Assembly: GCA_003963145.1 (NCBI GenBank)
Contig: RXJJ01000002.1
Coordinates: 62,001 to 126,000 of the forward strand
Direction: 5' to 3'
Source of the DNA: Bradyrhizobiaceae bacterium
GTDB lineage: Bacteria > Pseudomonadota > Alphaproteobacteria > Rhizobiales > Xanthobacteraceae
DNA: 64,000 nucleotides
The notes beneath the pieces were generated by a model. It saw only the letters and a program-made list of their open reading frames with translations. It did no database searches and had not been told where the DNA came from. This document shows positions 23,457-32,175 of this stretch, piece after piece (position 1 is the first letter of the stretch; each line of letters starts with the position of its first letter). Position numbers and translations under genes: made by a program.

Positions 23457-24827
23457 ATGCCGATCAACATTCTGATGCCCGCTTTGTCGCCGACGATGGA
23501 GAAGGGCAATCTCGCCAAGTGGCTCAAGAAAGAGGGCGACAAGGTCAAGTCCGGCGACGTGATCGCCGAAATCGAGACCGACAAGGCGACGATGGAAGTC
23601 GAGGCCGTGGACGAGGGCACGATCGCGAAGATCGTGGTGCCCGAAGGCACCGCCGACGTTCCGGTGAACAACGTCATCGCGGTGCTCGCCGCTGACGGCG
23701 AAGATGTGAAAAGCGCGGGCGCAGGGGCCGCGTCGGCTCCGCCGAAAGCCGCCGCCGCGCCGAAGCCCGCTGAAGCGCCGGCGGCCAAGCCCGCAGCGTC
23801 AGCCGCGCCGCCTGCCGCCGCTGCGCCGGCACCATCTCCCGCACCCGCGCCGAAAGCCGCCGCGCCCGCGCCGCAGGCTGCACCGGCCGCGAACAACGGC
23901 GCACGCACCTTCGCTTCGCCGCTCGCCAAGCGCCTTGCCAAAGAGGCCGGCATCGACGTCTCGCGCGTCACCGGCACCGGCCCGCATGGCCGCGTCGTCG
24001 CGCGCGACATCGACGAGGCCAAATCCGGCAAGGGGCTGAAGCCCGCCGCGGCCGCGAGCGGCGGCGCGCCGAGCTTCACGCCGGGACCCTCCGACGCGCA
24101 GATCATGTCGCTGTTCAAGCCGGAGAGCTACGAGGCCGTGCCGCACGACCAGATGCGCAAGGTCATCGCGCAGCGCCTGTCGGCTTCGGATCGCGACATT
24201 CCGCAATACTACCTCACCGCCGATTGCGACATCGGCAAGCTCGTCGCCGCGCGCGAGGAGATCAACGCGCTGGCGCCGAAGGACAAGGACGGCAAGCCGG
24301 CCTACAAGCTCTCGATCAACGATTTCGTCATCAAGGCGCTGGCGATGGCGCTGCAGCGCGTGCCCGACGCCAACGTGACCTGGACCGACGAGGCGATGCT
24401 GCATCACAAGGTGTCGGACGTCTCGGTGGCGGTATCGATCCCGACCGGCCTCATCACGCCGATCATCCGCAACGCGCATATCAAATCGGTGTCGCAGATT
24501 TCCGCCGACATGCGCGATCTCGCCTCGCGCGCCAAGGCGCGCAAGCTCAAGCCCGAGGAATATCAGGGCGGCTCCACGGCGGTGTCGAATTTGGGCATGT
24601 ACGGCATGAAGCAGTTCACCGCCGTCATCAACCCGCCGCAGACCACGATCCTCGCGGTCGGCATGAACGAGGAGCGGCCGGTGGTGCGTAACGGCAAGAT
24701 CGAGATCGCCAACATCATGACGGTGACGCTGACATGCGATCACCGCGCGATGGACGGCGCGCTCGGCGCGCAGCTGCTCAGCGCGTTCAAGCTCTTGATC
24801 GAAAATCCGGTGATGCTGGTGGTGTGA
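23457..24827 (+). CDS. pdhC: Dihydrolipoamide acetyltransferase (pyruvate dehydrogenase E2)
   Basis: Core of the pyruvate dehydrogenase complex; transfers acetyl from lipoate to CoA. One lipoyl domain (about 1-77, Lys43 in ETDKATME), an Ala/Pro linker, the peripheral subunit-binding domain (about 147-185, starting FASPLAKRLAKEAG) and the catalytic domain (about 215-456) with His429 and Asp433 in DHRAMDG. The C-terminus LIENPVMLVV is the normal end. Immediately after its stop codon the base composition changes sharply to AT-rich, where a foreign gene has been placed between pdhC and the rest of the locus. Confidence 0.97.
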   Translation: MPINILMPALSPTMEKGNLAKWLKKEGDKVKSGDVIAEIETDKATMEVEAVDEGTIAKIVVPEGTADVPVNNVIAVLAADGEDVKSAGAGAASAPPKAAAAPKPAEAPAAKPAASAAPPAAAAPAPSPAPAPKAAAPAPQAAPAANNGARTFASPLAKRLAKEAGIDVSRVTGTGPHGRVVARDIDEAKSGKGLKPAAAASGGAPSFTPGPSDAQIMSLFKPESYEAVPHDQMRKVIAQRLSASDRDIPQYYLTADCDIGKLVAAREEINALAPKDKDGKPAYKLSINDFVIKALAMALQRVPDANVTWTDEAMLHHKVSDVSVAVSIPTGLITPIIRNAHIKSVSQISADMRDLASRAKARKLKPEEYQGGSTAVSNLGMYGMKQFTAVINPPQTTILAVGMNEERPVVRNGKIEIANIMTVTLTCDHRAMDGALGAQLLSAFKLLIENPVMLVV

Positions 24828-25872
24828 AAGGGATTTTTGTTAACTTAGCCGAAGATGGATCGATGTTGTTTGTTTTATGTGAATTCATTGCATCGGATAA
24901 AAAATGTTTTCTGTTGACGTGGTTCAAGGAAATATATTGAACCGTTCCTGCGATCTTCTTGCTTTAAAACACGCTGATGGTTTTTACGGAATAGATGCTC
25001 GGATTTCCGAAGCAATTGGATTTAAAGCAGTCGTTCCTAAGAGAAAGATTCGAGTAGTTCCTGGTCGAGGAATTGAAGCACGTAAAGTAGCATTTATTGG
25101 AGTCGGGCCACTAGTTGAGTTCGACTACGCTGAAATTAGAAAATTTGGACAAGATGTAATATTTCTTGCGGCCAAACATGAAGATGTCCGCCGCATTTGC
25201 ATGCCTATTCATGGTCCGGGTTATGGATTGGACGAGGCAGAGGCTTTTTCTTCTTTGGTAGCAGGAATTTTTGACGCCAGCTCTGACGAAAAGAGCTCTC
25301 GTCGCATCGAGAGCGTGGAGATTGTTGAGATTAACGAAACTCGCGCTCGGCGTTTTTCATCGATATTGAGTGAGCTTCTGAATAGTAATTGGCGCGCGAA
25401 TCTCGGAGAAAAAATTCAAGCTGAAGTGCCAAGAAATAGCTTCAAAAAATTTGGTGTAGAAAGCGATCTCAAAGTTCGACTTTTCGTGGCTATGCCATTT
25501 AAAGACTCGTTTAATGACGAATGGGAAATATCGATTCAAGAGGCTGCAAATTCCTTGAACATGTTATGTGAGAGAATTGATAAATCGGCATTCGTGGGTG
25601 ATATCGCATCTGAAATCAAACGTCGAATTGAACAGTATGACGGCCTAATCGCACTTTTAAACGATGCAAATCCAAATGTATTTTTGGAAATCGGCTACGC
25701 TTGGGCCAAAAACAAGCCAACTCTTCTTTTAGCCAAGGAGGGTCAAGTATTGCCTTTTGATGTAAAAGGTCAAAGATGTCTCTTTTATAGAAGCATTGCA
25801 GACTTACGAAGCAAATTAAGATCGGAACTAGAGCAGCTTCAATCGAACGGAATTTTGCGTAAGACCTAGCTT
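24828..25872 (+). mobile_element. AT-rich inserted tract carrying one gene
   Basis: From the base after the pdhC stop to a few bases before the next (minus-strand) stop codon, the sequence is far more AT-rich than everything around it and uses codons rare in the window (TTA, ATA, AGA, TTT, GAT). It contains exactly one gene plus about 76 bases of upstream sequence. I found no integrase, transposase, terminal inverted repeat or flanking direct repeat, so the way it arrived is unknown. The label mobile element means acquired segment, inferred from composition and from splitting a locus whose parts usually lie together. Confidence 0.6.
24904..25869 (+). CDS. Macro-like domain fused to TIR/deoxyribosyltransferase-like domain
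   Basis: A 321-residue two-domain protein. Residues 1-130 look like a macro-type fold of the kind found at the front of M17 aminopeptidases: FSVDVVQGNI, then CDLLALKHADGFYG, then RKVAFIGVGPL and IHGPGYGLDEAEAF. Residues 188-310 are a TIR-like or nucleoside 2-deoxyribosyltransferase-like fold: VRLFVAMPF (191-199), CERID (222-226), GLIALLNDANPNVFLEIGYAWA with the likely catalytic Glu262, and a later LPFDV. No membrane segment is present. Such pairs of ADP-ribose-binding macro folds with NAD-cleaving TIR folds occur in Thoeris-type defence, but here both are in one protein; a defence role is inference. The start ATG at 24904 lacks a clear ribosome binding site. Confidence 0.72.
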   Translation: MFSVDVVQGNILNRSCDLLALKHADGFYGIDARISEAIGFKAVVPKRKIRVVPGRGIEARKVAFIGVGPLVEFDYAEIRKFGQDVIFLAAKHEDVRRICMPIHGPGYGLDEAEAFSSLVAGIFDASSDEKSSRRIESVEIVEINETRARRFSSILSELLNSNWRANLGEKIQAEVPRNSFKKFGVESDLKVRLFVAMPFKDSFNDEWEISIQEAANSLNMLCERIDKSAFVGDIASEIKRRIEQYDGLIALLNDANPNVFLEIGYAWAKNKPTLLLAKEGQVLPFDVKGQRCLFYRSIADLRSKLRSELEQLQSNGILRKT

Positions 25873-25873
25873 C

Positions 25874-26128
25874 TTACGACAACTTCCCCGGCACCTGCGT
25901 CACGATCTGTCCCGCCGCGTCCAGCAACGCCTGCCCGAGTTGCTGCGCGAGGCGCGGCGTCAGCGCGATCTGCAGCACGCCGGTGGGCGCGGCCATCAGG
26001 TCGCCCGGATTGAGATAGTCGATCTTCACGCCGACCGCGTTCTGCGCCGCGATCATCAGTTCAAAGCTCGCCAGGGGGTTCACGGTGATGTGGCCCTTGT
26101 CGTCCTTCTTCCAGTCGTCGAGACTCAT
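25874..26128 (-). CDS. Uncharacterised 84-residue protein
   Basis: I do not recognise this family. The protein is soluble and acidic to neutral, starts MSLDDWKKDDKGHITVNP and has two amphipathic helices, the second (LTPRLAQQLGQALLDAAG) near the C-terminus. It ends four bases after the AT-rich inserted gene and starts 11 bases downstream of the ModA-like gene's stop, on the same strand as that gene, so it is probably the second gene of a two-gene unit. Base composition is normal for the window. Confidence 0.6.
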   Translation of the reverse strand: MSLDDWKKDDKGHITVNPLASFELMIAAQNAVGVKIDYLNPGDLMAAPTGVLQIALTPRLAQQLGQALLDAAGQIVTQVPGKLS

Positions 26129-26139
26129 GTCCGCTCCGC

Positions 26140-26904
26140 TTACGCCGGGTCCAGCCCGCGCATCTTGAAGGCGTTGGCCGCTTCGGGCGACTTCAGAAAT
26201 TGAACGAAGCTCTCGGCGGCGGTCTTGTCCTTCGGCATCTTGCCGACACCGGCGGCGAACATGGTGATGTTGTTGAGATCGCCCGGCAGCACGCCGACAA
26301 TGTCGATGCCCTGCGCCGCCATCACTTCCGGCGTCTGCTGGATCGCCAGTTCGGCCTCGCCCTTGGCGACCAGCACGGCGGCGTTGCCGCCCGCGGGCGG
26401 ATGTTTGATCTTGTTCTTCACGGCGTCCGCGATGCCGAGGCGATCGAGCAGCTTGGCGACATAGACGCCGCTCGCGCCGCCGGCCGCCGGATCGGAGAAG
26501 GCGATCGATTTCGCATCCAGCAGCGCCTGCTTGAATGCGTCGGGTGTGGAGATGTCGGGCTTCGGCGCGTCGGCCTTGACCACCATGGCGATCCCGGACG
26601 ACGCCACCGGCGTAATGCCCGGCGCGGCCTTGTCCTCCTTGATCAGCGTGTCGAGCAGGGGCGGCGTCAGGATCATGACGTCGGGCGTCTCGCCCGCCTG
26701 GATGCGCTTGGCGAGGGCCGCCGCGGTGCCCCAGGTGATGTCGAGCGTGTTGCCGCTCTTCTTTTCATATTTCGGCGCCATGGCCTCCAGAGCGCCTTGC
26801 ACCGCAATCGTCGAGAACACCTTCAGGTCGGCGGCGGAGGCGTTCGCCGCTGCAAGCGCACAAAAGAGCACCGTGCCGGCGGCGCGCAGGATCAGATGTC
26901 TCAT
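26140..26904 (-). CDS. ModA-like periplasmic substrate-binding protein
   Basis: A 254-residue exported binding protein of the molybdate/sulfate-type (PBP2) fold. A signal peptide (about 1-24, ending NASAAD) precedes the binding domain: LKVFSTIAVQGALEAMAPKYE, ITWGTAAALAKRIQAGETPDV and the C-terminal FVQFLKSPEAANAF, which is typical of ModA relatives. No transporter permease or ATPase gene is near, so the partner is unknown; orphan members of this family may bind other small anions or act as sensors. Divergent from lpdA. Confidence 0.78.
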   Translation of the reverse strand: MRHLILRAAGTVLFCALAAANASAADLKVFSTIAVQGALEAMAPKYEKKSGNTLDITWGTAAALAKRIQAGETPDVMILTPPLLDTLIKEDKAAPGITPVASSGIAMVVKADAPKPDISTPDAFKQALLDAKSIAFSDPAAGGASGVYVAKLLDRLGIADAVKNKIKHPPAGGNAAVLVAKGEAELAIQQTPEVMAAQGIDIVGVLPGDLNNITMFAAGVGKMPKDKTAAESFVQFLKSPEAANAFKMRGLDPA

Positions 26905-27071
26905 ATGACCTTCCCGGGCTGTTTTCAGAGCCTCAGGTAATTAGATTTCAGAAAGCGGCGCAATTCAACAAGGTTTGTACGTGCCGTCCCGGCAGCGGCG
27001 TCTTGATTGAGCTGCGCGCTTGTGGGAGACGAAGGGCTGCCTTGAATAAATAAATTTTGGGAGACGCGCTG

Positions 27072-28493
27072 GTGGCTGAGACGTCGTTCGATGTTGTCGT
27101 GATCGGGTCCGGTCCCGGCGGTTATGTCACCGCCATCCGCGCCGCCCAGCTCGGGTTCAAGACCGCCATTGTCGAGAAGGCCTATCTCGGCGGCATCTGC
27201 AACAACTGGGGCTGCATTCCGACCAAGGCGCTGCTGCGCTCGGCGGAAATCTACCACTACATGACGCATGCCAAGGACTACGGCCTGTCGGCGGAGAATA
27301 TCTCGGTCGATCCCAAGGCGGTGATCGCGCGCTCGCGCGCCGTGGTGAAGCGCCTCAATGGCGGCGTCGAATTCCTGATGAAGAAAAACAAGATCACCAT
27401 CATCTGGGGCGAGGCCTCGCTCGATGGCGGCGGCAAGTTCACGGTGAAGAAGTCGGCCGCCGAGGCGCCGAAGGGCGCGCAGGGCGAGGGCAGCTATCAG
27501 GCCAAGCACATCATCGTCGCCACCGGCGCGCGGCCGCGCGTGCTGCCGGGTCTTGAGCCGGACAAGAAACTGGTATGGACCTATTTCGAGGCGATGAACC
27601 CCGACAAGTTTCCGAAGTCGCTTTTGGTCGTCGGCTCCGGCGCGATCGGCATCGAGTTCGCCTCGTTCTACCACACGCTTGGCGTGGACGTGACTGTGGT
27701 GGAAGTGCTGCCGCAGATTCTCCCCGTGGAGGATGCCGAGATTGCGGGCTTCGCGCGCAAGCAGTTCGAGAAGCAGGGCATCAAGATCCTGTCCGGCGCG
27801 AAGGTCACCAAGCTCGACAAGAAGGCCGACAGCGTCACCGCGACCATCGACGATGGCAAGGGCGGCACGCAGCAGCTCACCGTGGACCGCGTGATCTCGG
27901 CGGTCGGCGTGGTCGGCAATATCGAGGGCTTCGGACTCGAGAAGCTGGGCGTGAAGACCGATCGCGGCTGCATCGTCATCGACCAGTTCTGCAGGACCAA
28001 CGTGCCGGGCATCTACGCCATCGGCGATGTCGCCGGACCGCCGATGCTGGCGCACAAGGCCGAACATGAAGGCGTCATCTGCGTCGAAGCCATCAAGGGA
28101 TTGCACCCGCACCCGATGGACAAGACTCTGATCCCGGGCTGCACCTATTGCCATCCGCAGGTCGCATCGGTCGGTCTCACTGAGGCGAAGGCCAAGGAGG
28201 CGGGCAAGGAGATTCGCGTCGGACGTTTTCCGTTCGTCGGCAACGGCAAGGCGATTGCGCAGGGTGAGGACCAGGGCATGGTCAAGGTGATCTTCGACAA
28301 GAAGACCGGCCAGTTGCTCGGCGCGCACATGGTCGGTGCGGAAGTCGTCGAGATGATCCAGGGCTTCGTCGTCGCGATGAATCTGGAAACGACCGAGGAA
28401 GAACTCTTCCACACCATCTTCCCGCATCCGACCATTTCGGAGACGATGAAGGAAGCGGTGCTCGACGCCTACGGGCGCGTCCTGAACATGTAA
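27072..28493 (+). CDS. lpdA: Dihydrolipoamide dehydrogenase
   Basis: E3 of pyruvate dehydrogenase and related complexes; reoxidises dihydrolipoamide with NAD. The 473-residue flavoprotein has the FAD-binding VVIGSGPGGYV, the redox disulfide Cys43-Cys48 in GGICNNWGCIP, the NAD-binding VVGSGAIGIEF and the C-terminal His-Glu dyad in FPHPTISETMKEA. I chose the GTG at 27072, with GGGAGA six bases upstream; a TTG at 27057 is also in frame. It lies apart from pdhABC by about 2.2 kb holding the inserted gene and the ModA-like pair. Confidence 0.96.
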   Translation: MAETSFDVVVIGSGPGGYVTAIRAAQLGFKTAIVEKAYLGGICNNWGCIPTKALLRSAEIYHYMTHAKDYGLSAENISVDPKAVIARSRAVVKRLNGGVEFLMKKNKITIIWGEASLDGGGKFTVKKSAAEAPKGAQGEGSYQAKHIIVATGARPRVLPGLEPDKKLVWTYFEAMNPDKFPKSLLVVGSGAIGIEFASFYHTLGVDVTVVEVLPQILPVEDAEIAGFARKQFEKQGIKILSGAKVTKLDKKADSVTATIDDGKGGTQQLTVDRVISAVGVVGNIEGFGLEKLGVKTDRGCIVIDQFCRTNVPGIYAIGDVAGPPMLAHKAEHEGVICVEAIKGLHPHPMDKTLIPGCTYCHPQVASVGLTEAKAKEAGKEIRVGRFPFVGNGKAIAQGEDQGMVKVIFDKKTGQLLGAHMVGAEVVEMIQGFVVAMNLETTEEELFHTIFPHPTISETMKEAVLDAYGRVLNM

Positions 28494-28509
28494 GTCACAG
28501 GCCAAAACA

Positions 28510-28534
28510 AAACCCGCCGTAAAGGCGGGCTTTG
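28510..28534. terminator. Bidirectional terminator after lpdA
   Basis: CCCGCC at 28513-28518 pairs with GGCGGG at 28524-28529. On the plus strand the stem is followed by CTTTG only, while on the minus strand it is followed by TTTTGTTTTGG. It lies between lpdA and a convergent small minus-strand gene and probably serves both. Confidence 0.65.
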
Positions 28535-28569
28535 AAAACTATTTCATTCTATCGACGACGACTTCGACG

Positions 28570-28812
28570 TTATCGCCGATGCGGCTTTTTGGGCGGAGTG
28601 ACGCCATCCCAGCTCTTCACGCCAATCGATTTCAGATAGAGATCGTAGGCGATGGCAAGGACCGCAAATCCGAGAACTCCCCCGACAATGGCCGGGCCGG
28701 CACTTGCTGCAGCGGCTATAGGAAGAGGAACGGGGGTCGCTTTCGAGGACTGGGCCGAAGCGCCGAAGAGAGCGAGCGCAAGTGCGATGATCGTAAATTT
28801 ACGAATGGACAT
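28570..28812 (-). CDS. Small exported or membrane protein
   Basis: An 80-residue protein with an N-terminal hydrophobic segment (about 5-23, FTIIALALALFGASAQ) that could be a signal peptide, a second hydrophobic stretch (about 33-60, GPAIVGGVLGFAVLAIAYDLYL) and a basic tail ending PKKPHRR. I chose the ATG at 28812, with GGGGG eight bases upstream. No family recognised. It is divergent from the glycosyltransferase gene and convergent with lpdA. Confidence 0.65.
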   Translation of the reverse strand: MSIRKFTIIALALALFGASAQSSKATPVPLPIAAAASAGPAIVGGVLGFAVLAIAYDLYLKSIGVKSWDGVTPPKKPHRR

Positions 28813-28928
28813 AAGAAAACCCCCAAAATAATGTGTGATGCTAACTCCTTCGGTCCTCAAGGCGCTGTAACCGCCGCGCTACAGTGTGAGAAAATAAGCG
28901 TTTATGGACCGGCCCCGGTGCGGCGCTC

Positions 28929-29999
28929 ATGGACCAGAAGGCAATACAGCGTACTGCGGAATCCTACAGTTATCTCAAAAGCCAGTTTTTGCCGGAAGAG
29001 CGCCATCCTCTGCAGTTCGGCGTTATCGCGGGCGCGCCGTCCTATGCGTCCAAAGCCGGCGTGCTGGACCTGAAGGATGCTCTCGTCTTTTCGGGAGAGT
29101 GGCTGGTCGTGACCACGGGGCGGGTCCATGGCGACCTGTATGTCCAGACACCCCGGCCGCCGAAATCCGCTTTTCTCGTCGGCGATCCGGCGGACACCAT
29201 ACACCTGATTTGCGAACAGCCTTCAGGCTCGCCGATCGAGCGGGCGTTTTTGCTCGGAGGTTGCCGCAATTATTGTCACTGGCTGCTGGATTATCTGCCC
29301 CGGCTCTTTTTCGACACCGATGCGTCGCTACCCATTCTCGTCAATGACGATCTGGCCGCCTTCCAGCGCGAGAGTCTCGAAGCTCTCGGTGTCGATACGA
29401 AAAGACTGATGGGCCTTCGCTATCCCCGGACCTATCACGTCAAGAACCTGCTTCTGCCCAGTCTCTGTTCGTCGAGCTTTACGCCGCCATTCGTGTTGCA
29501 GCCCTGGGTGGTCGAATGGATACGCAATAAATTTGCTTCGCATCTGAGTTCGGATCGTCCCGGCCGCAGGATTTTCATATCGAGAGCGGGGCAGGATGAG
29601 ATTCATCAGCGCCGGCTGATCAATCACGACGAGATCGTCGAGGTCGCCAAAGCGCACGATTTCGAAATTGTGCGTCCCGAGACGATGAGCTTTTCGGAAC
29701 AGATCAGTCTGTTTTCGCAAGCCGGAATGATCGCGGGCCCTCACGGGGCAGGATTCGCCAATATGGTTTTTGCTCCGAAGTCGGCGAGGATCATCGAAAT
29801 GCTGGGTCCCCACGTCAGTCAGAACGAGACCCAGAAAGGTTTTATGAAGCTCGGCGCCATCCTGCAGCAGCAAGTCACGCGGCTGGTGGGCGAGGGCAGG
29901 TTGCCGATCAAGGAGAATTTCGTCGCCTTCGAGACATACACGATCGATCCCGGGGCATTTGCACACGAGCTGGAAGCGGCGGCACGACCGGCCGGCTAG
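28929..29999 (+). CDS. Glycosyltransferase family 61 (DUF563) protein
   Basis: A 356-residue protein of the GT61/DUF563 family, which adds sugars such as xylose or N-acetylglucosamine to surface polysaccharides or glycoproteins. The family-defining C-terminal stretch GPHGAGFANMVFAPKSARIIEM is present, as is LLGGCRNYCHWLLDYLPRLF in the middle and RRIFISRAGQDEIHQRR. No signal peptide or membrane segment is seen, so it is a cytosolic enzyme. Base composition is somewhat lower in GC than in core genes, and no other sugar-pathway gene is nearby, so it may be an acquired single gene. Confidence 0.82.
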   Translation: MDQKAIQRTAESYSYLKSQFLPEERHPLQFGVIAGAPSYASKAGVLDLKDALVFSGEWLVVTTGRVHGDLYVQTPRPPKSAFLVGDPADTIHLICEQPSGSPIERAFLLGGCRNYCHWLLDYLPRLFFDTDASLPILVNDDLAAFQRESLEALGVDTKRLMGLRYPRTYHVKNLLLPSLCSSSFTPPFVLQPWVVEWIRNKFASHLSSDRPGRRIFISRAGQDEIHQRRLINHDEIVEVAKAHDFEIVRPETMSFSEQISLFSQAGMIAGPHGAGFANMVFAPKSARIIEMLGPHVSQNETQKGFMKLGAILQQQVTRLVGEGRLPIKENFVAFETYTIDPGAFAHELEAAARPAG

Positions 30000-30032
30000 G
30001 CAAGACGTTTCTTGATTGACGATATGAAATGC

Positions 30033-30998
30033 CTAAAGGGACGACCGCGATCTTATCCCCGAGGGTGTCTCGCCAAAATGCCGGCGGAAACTGCGGTTGA
30101 AATGGGACAGGTCCGTGAAGCCCGCTTCGTGGGCGATGTCCGCAATTCTGTCGCCGTCACGCTGCGGGTCCAGCAAAAGCGCGAGAGCTTTTTCCAGCCG
30201 CCGATGGAGCACGAGGTCCGAGAAAGTGTGGCCGGTCTCCTCGATCACCATGTGAACGTAGCGCGCCGATATGCCGAGCGCCGCCGCGACGGAGGCTGCG
30301 GAAAAACCGGCGTCGGCAAATCCGCTATCGATCTTGTCGAGAATCACGCTTCGACGCGCCGCGCGCAGACCGCGCCGTTCGGCGATTTTGCGTGAGTCAC
30401 CCCGGGTCCCGAGCGCGAGAGCGACCAGATCGGCGATGTGATTGCCGAACGCGTCGGCCGCAAGCCCGCCATCCGCCATGTCGATGGCTGCGGTGCCTTG
30501 CAGATAACCGAACAACAGGCGAAGTGCCACGTTGTGCTTGTCCAGAACGAAGCCAGCGAGGCTGTCGGCATGAGGCACGAGACTTGAAAGCCGCGCACGC
30601 GCCAGCTTGACGGTCCACCATGCGGTGTCGGTAACAGAGGTGAGGATTTGCGGCCGGGCGTTGTCGCAAACCACGGCCTGATATGCCGAGACCGATCGGT
30701 CTCCGAACGTGGAGAAACCTTCTCCCCGGCGGCACAGCGAAATCACGAAAGCATCGGCACCGTCGCGCATGGTCCTGGGAGTGCGGGCATAGTCGGCAGG
30801 CGAGGTGACAATCTCCCCGATCCCGACCGAGCCCGCCATCCGCAGAGCCGCGCGGGCCTTGAACGGCCTGTCGCCCTTTTTGTTGATATCGAGCGCGACG
30901 ATGCGCGGAAAGAAGCCGTCGCAAAAGGCGGACAGCCTTTCGTGAGTCTGAAAATCATCGGTATCGAACTTCAAAGGGCCAGTTCTTTGATTCGTCAT
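30033..30998 (-). CDS. AraC-family transcriptional regulator
   Basis: A 321-residue regulator. The N-terminal half (about 1-190) resembles the AraC-binding-like sensory domain, with GIGEIVTSPADYARTPRTM in the middle; the C-terminal HTH pair spans about 215-315, with ISARYVHMVIEETGHTFSDL and the typical signature IADIAHEAGFTDLSHFNRSFRRHFGETP. I chose the ATG at 30998; a TTG at 31025 with AGGA upstream is an alternative. It is divergent from two outer-membrane barrel genes across about 280 bases, so it may regulate them or itself. Confidence 0.88.
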   Translation of the reverse strand: MTNQRTGPLKFDTDDFQTHERLSAFCDGFFPRIVALDINKKGDRPFKARAALRMAGSVGIGEIVTSPADYARTPRTMRDGADAFVISLCRRGEGFSTFGDRSVSAYQAVVCDNARPQILTSVTDTAWWTVKLARARLSSLVPHADSLAGFVLDKHNVALRLLFGYLQGTAAIDMADGGLAADAFGNHIADLVALALGTRGDSRKIAERRGLRAARRSVILDKIDSGFADAGFSAASVAAALGISARYVHMVIEETGHTFSDLVLHRRLEKALALLLDPQRDGDRIADIAHEAGFTDLSHFNRSFRRHFGETPSGIRSRSSL

Positions 30999-31278
30999 TT
31001 GAAAATTGCGTGCATCGAAACGCAAAAATATATCCTGACGGCCGCGAAACTCAATTCTCTCCCGGCACAGAACAGTTCGCGACAGGCCTATTTACGTGCG
31101 TCGCAGAAATGTCCGGCACGCAACCGCCTGTGCCCGTTTTACGACACCCGTGCCATTTTCCGAAGATCGTTCACTCGCCGCACAGGTGCTTCCCTCGATA
31201 CCTAGACCTTCAATCGGACCGTGCATCTACTGCATCCATGAACCGTGGTCGTCCGGGATGCACTGCATGGGTTTGGAG

Positions 31279-32106
31279 ATGAAGAAGCTTTTGATCGCCG
31301 TCGCCGTCATCGTGCTCGGCGCAATCGGCGCACACGCGGCGGATCTGCCTGCGCCGATCTACACCAAGTCCACCGTGCCGGCCGAACCGGTGTTCAACTG
31401 GTCGGGTTTCTACGTTGGCGGCGACATCGGCGGCGTCTCGCAGCATGCCTCCGGCGATTCCAATTTCTTTCAGCCCGGACCGTTGAACCCCAATCCGCTG
31501 GCGCTGTCATCCTCATCCGGCTCATTCATCGGCGGCGGCCATCTCGGCTACAACTGGCAAGTCTCGCGGGCGTGGGTGCTCGGTATCGAAGGTGACGTGC
31601 AGGGGCTGAATGCGACCGGCACCTCATGCCGGAGGCTGGATCTGAGTATCACGGGCTGCACCGATCTCGGTCGCGGATTTGCGACCATTGAAACTCAGAC
31701 GAAATGGCTTGCGACGGTTCGTGGGCGGCTGGGATGGACGTTCGACCGGTTCATGGTTTACGGCACGGGTGGCGCCGCCTTCGGAGATGTGCGGACCAAT
31801 GTCAATTTCAATTGCCTGATCTCCGGCTGCGCCGCCAGCTCCTTGAGCCTTGCGACCTCAGGTTCCGGCGGTGAAACAAGGACAGGTTGGGTTGCGGGCG
31901 CCGGAATCGAATGGGCATTTACCAGCAACTGGACCGTACGGACGGAATATCTGCACGCCGATCTGGGCAAGGCAACGAACACCACGTTTCTTCAGGCCTG
32001 TTACCTCGGAGGGCCCTGCGGCTTGTCCTATTCACGTGACATCACTTACGACATGGGCCGCGTTGGCCTGAGCTACAAGTTTGGCGGCCCGGCAGCTGCC
32101 AGATAG
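31279..32106 (+). CDS. Outer-membrane beta-barrel protein, first of tandem pair
   Basis: A 275-residue outer-membrane protein of the Omp25/Omp31-like family common in rhizobia. Signal peptide about 1-20 (cleaved after AHAAD), then NWSGFYVGGDIGGVS, the opening strand motif of this family, followed by alternating strands. Loops contain three to five cysteines (SCRRLD, TGCTD, FNCLISGCAAS, QACYLGGPC), which is unusual for this family and could form loop disulfides. I chose the ATG at 31279 (MKKLLIA). Followed 69 bases later by a related barrel gene. Confidence 0.85.
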   Translation: MKKLLIAVAVIVLGAIGAHAADLPAPIYTKSTVPAEPVFNWSGFYVGGDIGGVSQHASGDSNFFQPGPLNPNPLALSSSSGSFIGGGHLGYNWQVSRAWVLGIEGDVQGLNATGTSCRRLDLSITGCTDLGRGFATIETQTKWLATVRGRLGWTFDRFMVYGTGGAAFGDVRTNVNFNCLISGCAASSLSLATSGSGGETRTGWVAGAGIEWAFTSNWTVRTEYLHADLGKATNTTFLQACYLGGPCGLSYSRDITYDMGRVGLSYKFGGPAAAR

Positions 32107-32175
32107 TCGTCTGATTATTTTCAACCGCCTGCGTGACATGTGAATCGCACGGCGCGCATTTCTGGGTGTATCGAC

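Noticed and set aside
24904-25869. Possible M17 aminopeptidase
   Set aside because: Only the N-terminal macro-like part resembles M17 enzymes; the metal-binding catalytic domain is missing and a TIR-like fold takes its place.
26925-28505. A 526-codon minus-strand open frame over lpdA
   Set aside because: Antisense shadow of a clear dihydrolipoamide dehydrogenase, with no start-site signal or family motif.
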